64,000 nt of DNA from a virus, in IMG/VR virus record IMGVR_UViG_3300017971_000214, positions 1-64,000 of that record; one strand, 5' to 3'. Positions 29,210 through 37,509 of this stretch are shown in pieces. The notes beneath the pieces were generated by a model, which was not told the DNA's origin, made no database searches, and worked only from the letters and a program-made list of their open reading frames with translations. Numbering within the stretch: the stretch's first letter is position 1; every line of letters starts with the position of its first letter. Position numbers and translations under genes: made by a program.

Positions 29210-29580
29210 TGGACCGCTGCGACACCGAGGTGTTCGAAAAGGGGGAGCCTTTGCTACTCGCTTCCACCGGGGAGACGGGGGGCAACAAGCTGTTCGAGGC
29301 TTGGGTTCAGCGTGTGGCCCGTGTGTCAGGCCAACGTGTGGACTGGCACTACTCGGGGGGCATCGCGCAGGTGCTGACCCTCGGGGACCTGGAGCAAGCG
29401 GGCGTCGCCGCGCGCAGCCTGGAAAGCGAGCTGCCTGAGGGTCAAAGGATCATGCGCTGGTTCGTCTCCGGCGAAGCCGGCGCGTATCGTAGGGGCGTGA
29501 CCGAGGAGCCGGAAGGCGCCATCGCCGGGTTCACCGATCTGAACGGGGAGCAGCAGTTCCTGGTGAAAGCTGAGGACTGA
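29209..29580 (+). CDS. hypothetical protein, 123 aa
   Basis: Alpha/beta sequence with SGGIAQVLTLGDLEQAGVAA and QRIMRWFVSGEAGAYRRGVT. Unrecognised. Ends at the ATG of the next gene. Confidence 0.6.
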   Translation: MDRCDTEVFEKGEPLLLASTGETGGNKLFEAWVQRVARVSGQRVDWHYSGGIAQVLTLGDLEQAGVAARSLESELPEGQRIMRWFVSGEAGAYRRGVTEEPEGAIAGFTDLNGEQQFLVKAED

Positions 29581-29765
29581 TGCGGAAGCTCGATTCGTTC
29601 GACAAGAAGATGGTGATCGGCATCGCCATCGGAATCGCGATGGTAGCGGTTTCGATCTACATGCGTTGCGGGATGCATCAGGAGTGCCAGGAGAAGAGCT
29701 GCCCCGAAGGTCACGTTCCGGCCCGAGTCGACGAGCGCTGCGTATGCTTGTTGGAGGCAAAGTGA
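29580..29765 (+). CDS. membrane protein with cysteine-rich tail, 61 aa (paralogue of 27759)
   Basis: Membrane helix MVIGIAIGIAMVAVSIYM, then CGMHQECQEKSCPEGHVPAR and VDERCVCLL. The tail pattern matches the protein at 27759. Both would expose five to six cysteines outside the membrane. Confidence 0.6.
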   Translation: MRKLDSFDKKMVIGIAIGIAMVAVSIYMRCGMHQECQEKSCPEGHVPARVDERCVCLLEAK

Positions 29766-29950
29766 CGATCTACGTGGACGAGACCGGTCATGTGTGGGAG
29801 GAGCGTTGCTTTCCTCCCCCCTTGGATTGGAAACCGGGCAACGTCATCAAGGTGCGCGGAGCCCGCTTCTCCATCGTCAGCATCCACCGCGAGCTGTCGC
29901 CTTACCCGCGGGAGCCCAAGAACAAGGTGGTGATTCGTGGGGTGGATTAG
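29762..29950 (+). CDS. small beta-rich protein, 62 aa
   Basis: GTG 29762 with GGAGG at 29753-29757 is preferred over ATG 29744. VTIYVDETGHVWEERCFPPP and NVIKVRGARFSIVSIHRELS suggest a small beta barrel. Unknown. Confidence 0.55.
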   Translation: MTIYVDETGHVWEERCFPPPLDWKPGNVIKVRGARFSIVSIHRELSPYPREPKNKVVIRGVD

Positions 29951-30191
29951 GCGTGCCCTCCAAGTGCTCTGGGACTGGTTCGCTCCTGCGTCTCCGGACG
30001 ACGAGTACACCATCCGGCAGGGCGTCCGGGTTCCCGCCTGCTGCGAATGTGGCGTGGAGGTGAAGAACTTCAAGGATCGCAACGTAGTGGACCTGACGGA
30101 GCCGGGTGACGTGGACAAGCGCGTCGTGCGGTTCGGTTTGATCTGTGACTCCTGCTTGGAAGTCAGAGGGAAGGTAGACGGTTCGGGCTGA
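29937..30191 (+). CDS. zinc-binding protein, 84 aa
   Basis: GTG start. Hydrophobic/amphipathic N-terminus GWIRRALQVLWDWFAP, then CCECGVEVKNF...ICDSCLEV, a four-Cys ribbon. Unknown. Confidence 0.6.
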   Translation: MGWIRRALQVLWDWFAPASPDDEYTIRQGVRVPACCECGVEVKNFKDRNVVDLTEPGDVDKRVVRFGLICDSCLEVRGKVDGSG

Positions 30192-30251
30192 AGGTACGAT
30201 CTGGTGTTGGAGAGGTTAGCCGCATGCTCGTGCGACGGAGAGGTTGATTGC

Positions 30252-30476
30252 ATGATTCATGATCTCGTAAGCGAGCTGGTCGCGCGCCTTCGCGCGAATG
30301 AAGGTGCCAGCGCAGAAAACTTGGTCCAGAGGCTCGAACGCGAAGCCAAGGAGTTCGTCTGTCCTGTGTGTGGGGTAGGCACAGACGATCCCTTCGTGGG
30401 GTTGGTGGAGGAGCCCCAAGCCAAAGTCATTTTCTACTGCCCTGCGTGCAACGATTTGGGGAGCAGCGATGCCTGA
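30252..30476 (+). CDS. helix plus zinc ribbon, 74 aa
   Basis: MIHDLVSELVARLRANEGAS, a helix NLVQRLEREAKEFV, then CPVCGVGTDDPF...FYCPACNDLG. The helix-ribbon layout and order recur in the protein at 39936, suggesting paralogues. Upstream TTG 30204 is an alternative start. Confidence 0.6.
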   Translation: MIHDLVSELVARLRANEGASAENLVQRLEREAKEFVCPVCGVGTDDPFVGLVEEPQAKVIFYCPACNDLGSSDA

Positions 30477-31350
30477 GTTCGAGATCATTTACTCAGCCCT
30501 TCTTGAGTTCGACGACCGAGGAGACGCCAACGACTTCGCGCGAGCTACGGACGTGAACAACGACTTGCGCGGGGCGCTAGAGGGCAACGGTCGGCGGGCG
30601 GTGAAGCGGCTCAACATTCAGGTGCAGGAGATCGAGGACGCCGACTTCTTCCTGGACCCCGAAACCCCTGAAGAGGAAGTAGACGAGGCGCTGCGCAAGC
30701 TCAACATCGATCCAGAAGAGCTGAAGGCAAGAGGAAAGAAGTTCATGGATGACCTGTTGAAAGAGCGCCAGTTCATGTGCCCGCGCTGCAATACTCAACA
30801 TGACCGCGGCGCCGTGGACGGCTTCGGGGTCTACCGCTGCCTGAACTGCGGGTACGTCGGTCCACGCAAGCCGAAGGTGTCGATGGTCGAAGCCCTGCAC
30901 AACGCTCGCAGCTACCTGGATGCCAAGCGCGCCGCAGCACAAGGTCGTCCTGCCTCCAAGATGTCTCTCGCTGAAGAGATGCTGCACAACCTCTACGACT
31001 GCGCCGAATGGTGGCGGTTCGAGACGGACGCAGCCGTGGAGAAAGCGGCTCAGCGGGCGCGTGAGGACGAACGTGAGAAGTGCGCCAAAGTCTGCGAAGC
31101 GATGATCATAGGAGGCCGAGCTTGGACCGAGGACCAGGCCAAAGCCGCCGAGGTGCTGCACGCCGCGGCCAATGCCATCAGGAATAGACAGGACGAAGCC
31201 GAGAGGCTGGACGAAGCCATCCAGCACGCGGCTCAGGTGGCAGCGAGCTACGACGGTACGGCCTCCGACTCCCCCTGCGCTCGCGAACACCGGCAGCTCG
31301 CTACGTGGTTGCGGGAGTTGAAGGAGCGCCGAAGCAAGGACGAATCGTAG
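30469..31350 (+). CDS. hypothetical protein with zinc ribbon, 293 aa
   Basis: N-terminal helical region with EIIYSALLEFDDRGDANDFA, a central ribbon (FMCPRCNTQHDRGAVDGFGV...CLNCGYV near residues 103-128), and a C-terminal part EREKCAKVCEAMIIGGRAWT followed by a helix, a pattern often ending phage hypothetical proteins. The cluster REDEREKCAKVCEAM may form a second metal site. Unknown activity. Confidence 0.65.
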   Translation: MPEFEIIYSALLEFDDRGDANDFARATDVNNDLRGALEGNGRRAVKRLNIQVQEIEDADFFLDPETPEEEVDEALRKLNIDPEELKARGKKFMDDLLKERQFMCPRCNTQHDRGAVDGFGVYRCLNCGYVGPRKPKVSMVEALHNARSYLDAKRAAAQGRPASKMSLAEEMLHNLYDCAEWWRFETDAAVEKAAQRAREDEREKCAKVCEAMIIGGRAWTEDQAKAAEVLHAAANAIRNRQDEAERLDEAIQHAAQVAASYDGTASDSPCAREHRQLATWLRELKERRSKDES

Positions 31351-31356
31351 TGCTCC

Positions 31357-31395
31357 ACTACAATTGTTGACCATCCCAACACTAGCTGATAGGTT
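31357..31395 (+). promoter_or_regulatory. ACTACAATTG-type promoter
   Basis: ACTACAATTG 31357-31366, TTGACC 31367-31372, 17-bp spacer ending CTAGCTGA, TAGGTT 31390-31395. Leader of about 90 nt to ATG 31493. Confidence 0.7.
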
Positions 31396-31492
31396 GGTAG
31401 CGTCTGAACGATGGATTCATGGATGGATGGCCTGGTGGTTTAGCGTCGGGTAGCACGCGGGACGGCAGGGCCGGAAGGCTGGAAGAAAGACG

Positions 31493-31705
31493 ATGGGATC
31501 TGATCTCTACATGCAGCACAGTATGTACTGCCAGCACGAGTTCCCGAAGCTCATGGCAGCGTGCAAGAGACTTACCGAGCGATGGCGTTCCGCTGACGCG
31601 CACAAGATGTTCCCTGCCGCCGAGAGGGCTGTGGCCGAAGAGGTCATGAAGGGCTGCGCCGAGGCGCTGGAGAAGGTCATCAAGGAAAGCGAGTTCGGGC
31701 CATGA
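31493..31705 (+). CDS. helical hypothetical protein, 70 aa
   Basis: GSDLYMQHSMYCQHEFPKLM then helical to the end (EVMKGCAEALEKVIKESEFG). No family. GAAAGACG precedes the ATG. Confidence 0.55.
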   Translation: MGSDLYMQHSMYCQHEFPKLMAACKRLTERWRSADAHKMFPAAERAVAEEVMKGCAEALEKVIKESEFGP

Positions 31706-31965
31706 GTTCACGACGCATCGACGTGGTTCTTCGCAGCACTGTGCCGTTCGGCAACTTGGGGACGAAGGCCGTAGAAGTTCGACGCAAGATGTCCTTCGAC
31801 TGGGAGCCGGGGGAGGCGGGCGAGGAACCGTCCAAGTTCCAGCACGCCGTCAGCGACCCGAAGGAGTTCAAGAAGATCTTGGCGCTCACCATCATGAGGG
31901 GAATCGAAGCCGAGATGCCTCGCATGGTGGACGAGTTCATCGACGCCCTGGAGGAGAATGGGTAG
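31702..31965 (+). CDS. hypothetical protein, 87 aa
   Basis: SSRRIDVVLRSTVPFGNLGT, an amphipathic strand/helix pattern, and an acidic helical end. Four-base overlap with the gene upstream. Unknown. Confidence 0.55.
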   Translation: MSSRRIDVVLRSTVPFGNLGTKAVEVRRKMSFDWEPGEAGEEPSKFQHAVSDPKEFKKILALTIMRGIEAEMPRMVDEFIDALEENG

Positions 31966-32135
31966 GCCACGTCGGCTGTCGGTCGGACGCAGGGATCCAA
32001 GGTCGGAAGGAAGGTCAGATAGGACGCAAGCGGAGCGGTCGACTGGGAGTACACACGATCGGACGAAGGGATGAACGAACGGAGGCGCGACGTCTAGGAC
32101 GAGAGCCGGAAGGGGCGTAGGCCCGAAAGGAAGCC
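31966..32135 (+). other. gene-free purine-rich gap
   Basis: 170 bp without a gene. Runs of CGGACG, GGAAGG and GGCG as in the other leader-like gaps. No clear promoter found inside. Confidence 0.35.
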
Positions 32136-32444
32136 ATGACTACGAGCCAAGATGCAATCGCATTCCTGAAGAGTCACAAGGACCACGGGGTTTACCCTGC
32201 CGATGACCCGGCCCGCAAGCGTAAGGGGCTGCTCTGCTCCAGGTGCGACGTGCTCTGCGAGGTGTCCTTCGCGGAGTGGGCGCTAGAGCCCGCGCTGAGG
32301 GCCTGGGAGGCCGAGCAGCGAGAGGCGATGGCCCAGGCTTCCGAGGAGCGAGGACGCCTCCAGAGGGCTCTCAGAGCCCAGCAAGAGGCCCTTCTGCCAG
32401 AGGTGCGAATGGGGGCCAACTGGTGCGGAGACTGGGAACCATGA
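32136..32444 (+). CDS. hypothetical protein, 102 aa
   Basis: TTSQDAIAFLKSHKDHGVYP, one CSRC pair and a long helix (RAWEAEQREAMAQASEERGR, LQRALRAQQEAL). Unknown. GAAAGGAAGCC precedes the ATG. Confidence 0.6.
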   Translation: MTTSQDAIAFLKSHKDHGVYPADDPARKRKGLLCSRCDVLCEVSFAEWALEPALRAWEAEQREAMAQASEERGRLQRALRAQQEALLPEVRMGANWCGDWEP

Positions 32445-32920
32445 GCGACGTGGCTTTGATCTGTCACCTGCCTCGATCCCGGCGCACGACCTTAGGGATT
32501 GCACGAGCGCGAGAGATCTTCGAGGAAACGGAGTGCACGATACAAGAGCGCGTAGGTGTACGTCCCTTGCATCTGAATCCCGGAGTGCCACCCATTATGC
32601 GCTTCGGTGGATGTCTTCTGCGCTCCAACTGCAAAGGGTGCAAGGAAGAACCCTTCGAAGATCCATGTGGGCGTCGGGACAGCGAGCGTCCCTTCCCGAA
32701 GTGGGGGTTTTCGATCGCGTTGGACAAGTTCGACCAGGCATTCATCGAGAACAACGACGAGAACCACACGTTCCGGTACAAGCATGCGGAGGTGGTGGAG
32801 GTCATGACGGAGGTGATCTCCAAGACTCCCGAGCTGGCGCCGGAGATCTGGTGGGACCGAGGCTTCGGGCACTTCGTCTACAACCTGTTCTTCGAGCCCG
32901 ATGCCTGGGAGGGCGTGTAG
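32441..32920 (+). CDS. cysteine-containing hypothetical protein, 159 aa
   Basis: FGGCLLRSNCKGCKEEPFED then PCGRR: a cluster of four cysteines around residue 60, in a mixed fold with EIWWDRGFGHFVYNLFFEPD near the end. Unknown. Confidence 0.6.
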   Translation: MSDVALICHLPRSRRTTLGIARAREIFEETECTIQERVGVRPLHLNPGVPPIMRFGGCLLRSNCKGCKEEPFEDPCGRRDSERPFPKWGFSIALDKFDQAFIENNDENHTFRYKHAEVVEVMTEVISKTPELAPEIWWDRGFGHFVYNLFFEPDAWEGV

Positions 32921-33508
32921 ATGTACAAGGGGAAGATCCCGTTCACCCGTGAGGGGCGCCTGATGAACTACGTGCACGAGTACAGCTCGATGCACAAGCC
33001 GCACGAGTGGCGGGACAACCACGAGTTCCAAGCGACTCTCACCTTCCAAGGGTTCGAGCGCGGGCGCAGCGCGGCCCATGGCATCTTCCGGGACGAGGAA
33101 GGTCAGCGTTTCGTCATCTTCCTGAAGGACGTGGACAAGCTGATCACTTCCGGAGCCCTTCGGACCGGCGGCATTGCCAGCGGCACGTGGTGCTACTGCA
33201 AGCGCGGGACGAACTACGGGGTGCAGCCGGTCAAGCTCGACATGCCTGAGCCCCCGAAGCCGTGGGTGTGGGACCGCGACGCCAAGGACCACTGGACAGC
33301 GCACGTCCCCGGCGCCGAGCTGACGATGACGGTGTGGGGCGGCTTGGGGGCTCACGAGCCTGAGCCTATCCCCGGTGGTTGGACGTGGGAGGTGTGGGGA
33401 CCTGACCCGGCCAACCCGGACGAGCCCGACTTCACCGGGAAGGTCGGTTCATTCGAGGCCGCTCAGGCTGCGGCGGAACAGTGCCTGAAGGAGAACAGCT
33501 GGGGATGA
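32921..33508 (+). CDS. hypothetical protein, 195 aa
   Basis: YKGKIPFTREGRLMNYVHEY, then a beta-rich part with AHGIFRDEEGQRFVIFLKDV; the second half, with TMTVWGGLGAHEPEPIPGGW, is Trp/Pro-rich. A central ALRTGGIASGTWCYCKRGTN resembles a loop in phage hypothetical proteins. Adjacent stop/start with the previous gene. Confidence 0.6.
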   Translation: MYKGKIPFTREGRLMNYVHEYSSMHKPHEWRDNHEFQATLTFQGFERGRSAAHGIFRDEEGQRFVIFLKDVDKLITSGALRTGGIASGTWCYCKRGTNYGVQPVKLDMPEPPKPWVWDRDAKDHWTAHVPGAELTMTVWGGLGAHEPEPIPGGWTWEVWGPDPANPDEPDFTGKVGSFEAAQAAAEQCLKENSWG

Positions 33509-34584
33509 GCGAGAGGAAACTACGCCAACCGTGCCCGGTCTGCGGATCTACTGACCCCGGAGAGGACCCCTGCTGCAACCCCAAGTGCGACGGCATGTGG
33601 GGGACCAACTGCTACCACTGCCACTACCCCCCGTTTCTGACGATGGTGGAGGCGGAGGACATCCCGGACCTCGTCGAGCGCGTGAAGAAGTACGCGGGGG
33701 CCATGAACGCCGAGGAGATCCGCAGGAAAGAGCGTGAGCGCTGCGCGGACCTCTGTGACGAAGAAGCTGACCAGATAGGCTCTGGGCCGATTGGCGCTTT
33801 CCGCGCCTGCGCTCGGCGCATCCGAGAGATGGCGGAGGGATACATCCCGCGCCCTCGGAAGAAGACGGGCAACCGTCGAAATGCTTCTGACCCCACGGAT
33901 TGGATCGAAGCTGTGAATCAGATCTTGTACGACCTCACGGACCGCCGCGGGTTGCGCCAGGCGTGGGAGAGCATCGACGTGGACATTCGGGACGAGATCA
34001 AGTCCGCGTGGGTCGACATCGTTTGCCGTGGCATGTTGAAGGCGCGCGAGCTGGAGCGCTTGAAGGTTCTCCGCAACCTCTACAGTCGGTTCGGCTATGA
34101 CGAAATCGCGGTGCCTCGCGACGAGCTGTCGGAGGACATCATCTGGAGCTGCACGATGGACGAGGTGGCAGCGGCGCGGACCCAGGAGCGGCAGGCCATC
34201 GTCGCGGAGCTTCAGAAGATCTTCGACAACACCATGATGAACCAGGATGGCAAGACGGCCCTGGCGCTCAGCATCGACCATCTCAAGAAGCTCCCCGCTT
34301 CGTGGCCCGACGCTCCTTCGGCGGACGAGCAGCGGACTGCGGCCATGACCGCCTGGACTGTTCGTCAGATGCGGAGGAGCAGTCTGAAGAAGTCCGCCGA
34401 GGCGGTGAAGGATATGATCGACTCGCTCACCGAGGCGGTGTCGAGCTTGGACGCGATGCCTGACGTGCTCGCAGACCGCATCACCGCGCGACTCACCGAG
34501 CACTTCAACAATGGGTCGGTACGCCGAGACAAGGAGCAGGACCGTGATGCTGGAGAGCCCGAAGAAGACGACTCGTCTATCTGA
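33505..34584 (+). CDS. zinc-ribbon plus helical protein, 359 aa
   Basis: N-terminal cluster of eight Cys and His (CPVCGSTDPGEDPCCNPKCD, NCYHCHYPP), a helix ending in RERCADLCDEEADQIGSGPI, then helical and mixed segments (EIKSAWVDIVCRGMLKAREL, SLKKSAEAVKDMIDSLTEAV). No enzymatic motif seen. Confidence 0.65.
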   Translation: MSERKLRQPCPVCGSTDPGEDPCCNPKCDGMWGTNCYHCHYPPFLTMVEAEDIPDLVERVKKYAGAMNAEEIRRKERERCADLCDEEADQIGSGPIGAFRACARRIREMAEGYIPRPRKKTGNRRNASDPTDWIEAVNQILYDLTDRRGLRQAWESIDVDIRDEIKSAWVDIVCRGMLKARELERLKVLRNLYSRFGYDEIAVPRDELSEDIIWSCTMDEVAAARTQERQAIVAELQKIFDNTMMNQDGKTALALSIDHLKKLPASWPDAPSADEQRTAAMTAWTVRQMRRSSLKKSAEAVKDMIDSLTEAVSSLDAMPDVLADRITARLTEHFNNGSVRRDKEQDRDAGEPEEDDSSI

Positions 34585-35029
34585 GGCGGAGCGCCGGGAG
34601 AAAGCGCTCGGGCACGAGTGCCCCGACTGTGGAGGGCTCATCCAAATCGTTCCTGCCTCGGTGATGCACGAGGCGCACGAGGAAGGGGAGGTCGCACGGC
34701 GCTGTCTGCTCTGCCCCTTCATCTGCTACATAGGCGACGATCCTCTGCACTACTCGCTAGAGGAAGAAGAGACGGTGATAACACCCATCTTCCCGGCCGC
34801 TGACGCGTTCCGAGGCTTCAACGAGGCAGTGAAAAGGATGGCCGATCAGATGGCTGCGGTGGTGGCTGCGATGTCGATCCCTCCTATGCGCTTCGAGCTT
34901 CCTCGCTTGCCTTCTCTCACGCTGCGCCAGGACTTGGAGGAGCTGGGAGAGTTGATCACCGGCCCCGACGACTCGGAAGAAGAGGAGCCCGAAGAAGATG
35001 GCGACGATCGACGTTACAGCGACATGTGA
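34547..35029 (+). CDS. zinc-ribbon protein, 160 aa
   Basis: CPDCGGLIQIVPASVMHEAH and RRCLLCPFIC form a ribbon near residues 27-58; the rest is helical and acidic, ending EEEEPEEDGDDR. ATG 34547 is chosen for the upstream GGAG and the shorter overlap; ATG 34511 is possible. Confidence 0.6.
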   Translation: MLESPKKTTRLSEAERREKALGHECPDCGGLIQIVPASVMHEAHEEGEVARRCLLCPFICYIGDDPLHYSLEEEETVITPIFPAADAFRGFNEAVKRMADQMAAVVAAMSIPPMRFELPRLPSLTLRQDLEELGELITGPDDSEEEEPEEDGDDRRYSDM

Positions 35030-35252
35030 TCGCTGCGAGAAGCAAGAGCGGCACAGCATTCCGATCAGCCAGCTCAAGAACTCCTGGTGGAAGCCGCACG
35101 ATTGGCTGTGGATGACCGCAGCGATAGGGTTCGACGCCCGGTTGAACGTGAAGACCAGGGCTCATGCGCTAGTGTGCCCCGAGTGCCAGGACAAGATGGG
35201 CGTGCACAAGGATTTGAACATCTCGATGGGTGTGCAGACGGAACAGCGGTAG
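34998..35252 (+). CDS. zinc-ribbon protein, 84 aa
   Basis: ATIDVTATCDRCEKQERHSI and LVCPECQDK, a standard four-Cys ribbon. Overlaps the previous gene by 32 nt. Confidence 0.65.
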   Translation: MATIDVTATCDRCEKQERHSIPISQLKNSWWKPHDWLWMTAAIGFDARLNVKTRAHALVCPECQDKMGVHKDLNISMGVQTEQR

Positions 35253-35360
35253 GTACGTCGGAGCAATGGGCAGGTGGCACGACACGCGGTCGGTCGGTTC
35301 GGCTGGCCGGAGGTCGGTTGGAAAGTTGGCCCTACTTGGCGACGGCGGTAGCGTGGGAAC
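35253..35360 (+). other. gene-free gap with leader-like repeats
   Basis: No gene. Contains GGTACGTCGGAGC at 35252-35264, identical to 10712-10724, and several GGTCGGT units. Presumably a promoter/leader for 35361. Confidence 0.35.
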
Positions 35361-35594
35361 ATGAGTGCAGAGATGAGACGAGGGCGGCTCGTGCAAGACC
35401 TTCAGGGATACGCAGAGTACGTAGCTGAAAAGATCAAAACGGCCTTCAACACGATGCCTATGGATCGAGCACTTCCGGCCACACGCACGGCGCGCGAAGA
35501 GCTGAGGCTGTTGGAGGAAGCTCGGGACACCGCGATGAAGCTCGACATCGACGACATGCCGGCAGTGGTGAAGGTGAAGCAGGTGAAGCCGTGA
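35361..35594 (+). CDS. helical hypothetical protein, 77 aa
   Basis: SAEMRRGRLVQDLQGYAEYV and TAREELRLLEEARDTAMKLD: helical. Unknown. Confidence 0.55.
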   Translation: MSAEMRRGRLVQDLQGYAEYVAEKIKTAFNTMPMDRALPATRTAREELRLLEEARDTAMKLDIDDMPAVVKVKQVKP

Positions 35595-35815
35595 GTGGGG
35601 GCGATGATGGATACAACGCCGAGCCCCTGAACTTCGGCTGTGTCATCTGTCACGCTGCGAGCGCGAAGCACGAGAGTCCTGGGGACGAAACCAAGGTCAT
35701 CCTGCTCATGTTGCTGAAGGGTGATTCCTCGGCGGCGGAGATGTACGAGGACTTGTGCTTCTTCCACCGTCGCATCATGAACGACTTGCTGGAGACGACA
35801 CCGGAGGCGGTATGA
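35591..35815 (+). CDS. hypothetical protein, 74 aa
   Basis: GTG start overlapping the previous stop. GCVICHAASAKHESPGDETK then LCFFHRR give Cys/His residues that could bind zinc. Unknown. Confidence 0.5.
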   Translation: MSGGDDGYNAEPLNFGCVICHAASAKHESPGDETKVILLMLLKGDSSAAEMYEDLCFFHRRIMNDLLETTPEAV

Positions 35816-36228
35816 ACAGGCGAGAGTTGATCAAGTTGGGAGCCCTGGCTCCTCTGATGGCGTGGTTCGAGCGGGTGTTCGGGCGCTTCTTCCCCGAGCG
35901 CGCCCAAGAGAAAATGCGGGGCTTCCGCCTGTACTTGGACGGCGAAAGCGTGACCTTCCCTGATGCAGTGTCCTTCGAGCACGACCCCTCGGAGTCCTTC
36001 AGCATGGCCTTCTGGTTCAAGACTCAGGCGAAGGACGCGGAGGTGAAGACGCAGCGCAGGAAGAAGATCCCAGCGATGCGCGTGAAGATCTCCAGGCTGT
36101 TCAGCCGCTTGAAGCCTGACGGGCAGTGGCACCACTTCCAGTGTAGCTACGACGGCGGCTCAGACCGGTCCCCAGAGGTCATCGTCCACGAGCCCCCGCC
36201 CGGAGGCATCGAGTTCTGGAAGGGGTAG
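35812..36228 (+). CDS. possible LamG-like (concanavalin-fold) protein, 138 aa
   Basis: N-terminus MNRRELIKLGALAPLMAWFE is a charged-then-hydrophobic segment like a twin-arginine-type signal or anchor. The rest has RLYLDGESVTFPDAVSFEHD, SFSMAFWFKTQAKD and DGQWHHFQCSYDGG, the F-x-M-x-F-W-x-K and W-H-H-F segments of LamG-like domains. It may bind a surface ligand. Short for the fold. Confidence 0.5.
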   Translation: MNRRELIKLGALAPLMAWFERVFGRFFPERAQEKMRGFRLYLDGESVTFPDAVSFEHDPSESFSMAFWFKTQAKDAEVKTQRRKKIPAMRVKISRLFSRLKPDGQWHHFQCSYDGGSDRSPEVIVHEPPPGGIEFWKG

Positions 36229-36275
36229 GAATCAGCCATGTAGGTCTGGGTGGGACACATCGTGATCTCGGCGTG

Positions 36276-36304
36276 TTGACAATCAGTTTCCTATGTGATA
36301 GGTT
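36276..36304 (+). promoter_or_regulatory. sigma-70-type promoter, TTGACAATC class
   Basis: TTGACA 36276-36281, 17-bp spacer ending CCTATGTGA, TAGGTT 36299-36304. Spacer end identical to that at 47228. Confidence 0.7.
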
Positions 36305-36347
36305 AGTATTAGAAGCCCAGAAGAAGGGCACGAAAGAGAAGGCAGAG

Positions 36348-36626
36348 ATGAGCGAAGCGGACAAGGGATTCAACAACGAGCGGCTGCTAGCGAAGGCCAA
36401 GGAACTGGCTGCGGCGGCCAACGCTGCTACGGGCTCCGACGACTTCAACGCCGGGATGCTGTCGGTGTACAGCTCGGTGGAGAACGACCACGGAGAGTTC
36501 GTGGTGATCTGGACGGCCAATCTGGGCAAGTTCTCCTCGAACGGCGGCGGCGAGACCATGGAGCGGGCACTGAAGGCGCTGGAGGACAAAATCGCCCGGT
36601 TCGCTTCCGCGCAAGCGGGCGGCTGA
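36348..36626 (+). CDS. hypothetical protein, 92 aa
   Basis: SEADKGFNNERLLAKAKELA (helix), then a beta-rich part with GEFVVIWTANLGKFSSNGGG and a closing helix. The alpha-beta-beta-alpha order resembles small double-stranded RNA-binding or HicB-like folds but lacks their signatures. Confidence 0.6.
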   Translation: MSEADKGFNNERLLAKAKELAAAANAATGSDDFNAGMLSVYSSVENDHGEFVVIWTANLGKFSSNGGGETMERALKALEDKIARFASAQAGG

Positions 36627-36787
36627 TGCAGCTGACCGAAAAGCAGAAGCAGGCCATCGAAGACTGGGTGTTCGAAATCAGTGCCAAGGGGCTCATCGAG
36701 ACCGGCGAGTTCGGCGACGACTTTCGCGAAGCCGAGGCTGCGATCCTCCAGTACGTGAAGGAGCTGAAAGAGAAGGCCCTGCGATGA
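36626..36787 (+). CDS. small helical protein, 53 aa
   Basis: TGATG overlap with the gene before and ATGA overlap with the gene after. MQLTEKQKQAIEDWVFEISA then DDFREAEAAILQYVKELKEK. Charged helical composition; unknown function. Confidence 0.55.
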   Translation: MQLTEKQKQAIEDWVFEISAKGLIETGEFGDDFREAEAAILQYVKELKEKALR

Positions 36788-37053
36788 TCACCGGAGACTA
36801 CGAGTGGACCCCGGAGGAATGGGCGGAGGTACAGAGGTATCTCGAATCTCCGGATCGGCAGGTCAAACACCAGCCGGGGTGTCCGGGGTTCGAGCCCTCT
36901 GAGGGCGTCGAGCCCTGCGGAGGCGTCTTTCAGTGCGGGCGCTGCGGGAGGTACTTTGGCTGGTGTTACGGCGCCTCGGACGGCACAGAGGCCGACGAGT
37001 GGTGCGACGACTGCTGGTACGAGGTCTACGGAAAGAAGCTCTCCACGGGCTGA
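36784..37053 (+). CDS. zinc-ribbon protein, 89 aa
   Basis: CGRCGRYFGWCYGASDGTEA and WCDDCWYEVYG in addition to CPGFEP and PCGG: enough Cys for one or two zinc sites. Aromatic C-terminus. Confidence 0.6.
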   Translation: MITGDYEWTPEEWAEVQRYLESPDRQVKHQPGCPGFEPSEGVEPCGGVFQCGRCGRYFGWCYGASDGTEADEWCDDCWYEVYGKKLSTG

Positions 37054-37066
37054 GGAGACCAACATC

Positions 37067-37495
37067 ATGAAGACTTGGTGCATCGTTCGTTTTCATTCCA
37101 TCGGCTCGGACCGCTCCATGTGCGGACCGCTTGGACGAGAAGGGTGCTTTCCGAACGGGCAGATCTCCACAGAGGTGATGCGCTTCCGAAGCCGCGACAC
37201 TGCCGAGGAGTTCATGCGCCAGCACTTCCCCGACTTCGGTGCAGCGGACCACGAGGTAATGACCCTCGATTCGATCACTTTCACCGTGACCACCCACCGG
37301 TACTACAACGGCAAGACCCGCGTGGTGTTCCGCGGACCCTACGACGAAGCGGTGGCGTCCTACTTCATGTGGAAGGGCCGGCACGCCGACGAGGTTCCGC
37401 GTGTGAAGGTGTCCCTAGATGTCGAACTAGACCTGTCCGTGGCTTTGGAAGAGCGCGGGCATCTGATGCAGATCTGTGAACCGCAAGTGGCCTAG
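37067..37495 (+). CDS. hypothetical protein, 142 aa
   Basis: KTWCIVRFHSIGSDRSMCGP opens with a strand, followed by a helix (SRDTAEEFMRQHFPDFGAAD) and beta-rich repeats. It starts 13 nt after the previous stop with GAGGAGACC between. Unknown. Confidence 0.6.
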   Translation: MKTWCIVRFHSIGSDRSMCGPLGREGCFPNGQISTEVMRFRSRDTAEEFMRQHFPDFGAADHEVMTLDSITFTVTTHRYYNGKTRVVFRGPYDEAVASYFMWKGRHADEVPRVKVSLDVELDLSVALEERGHLMQICEPQVA

Positions 37496-37509
37496 AGAGG
37501 ATCAAGTCG

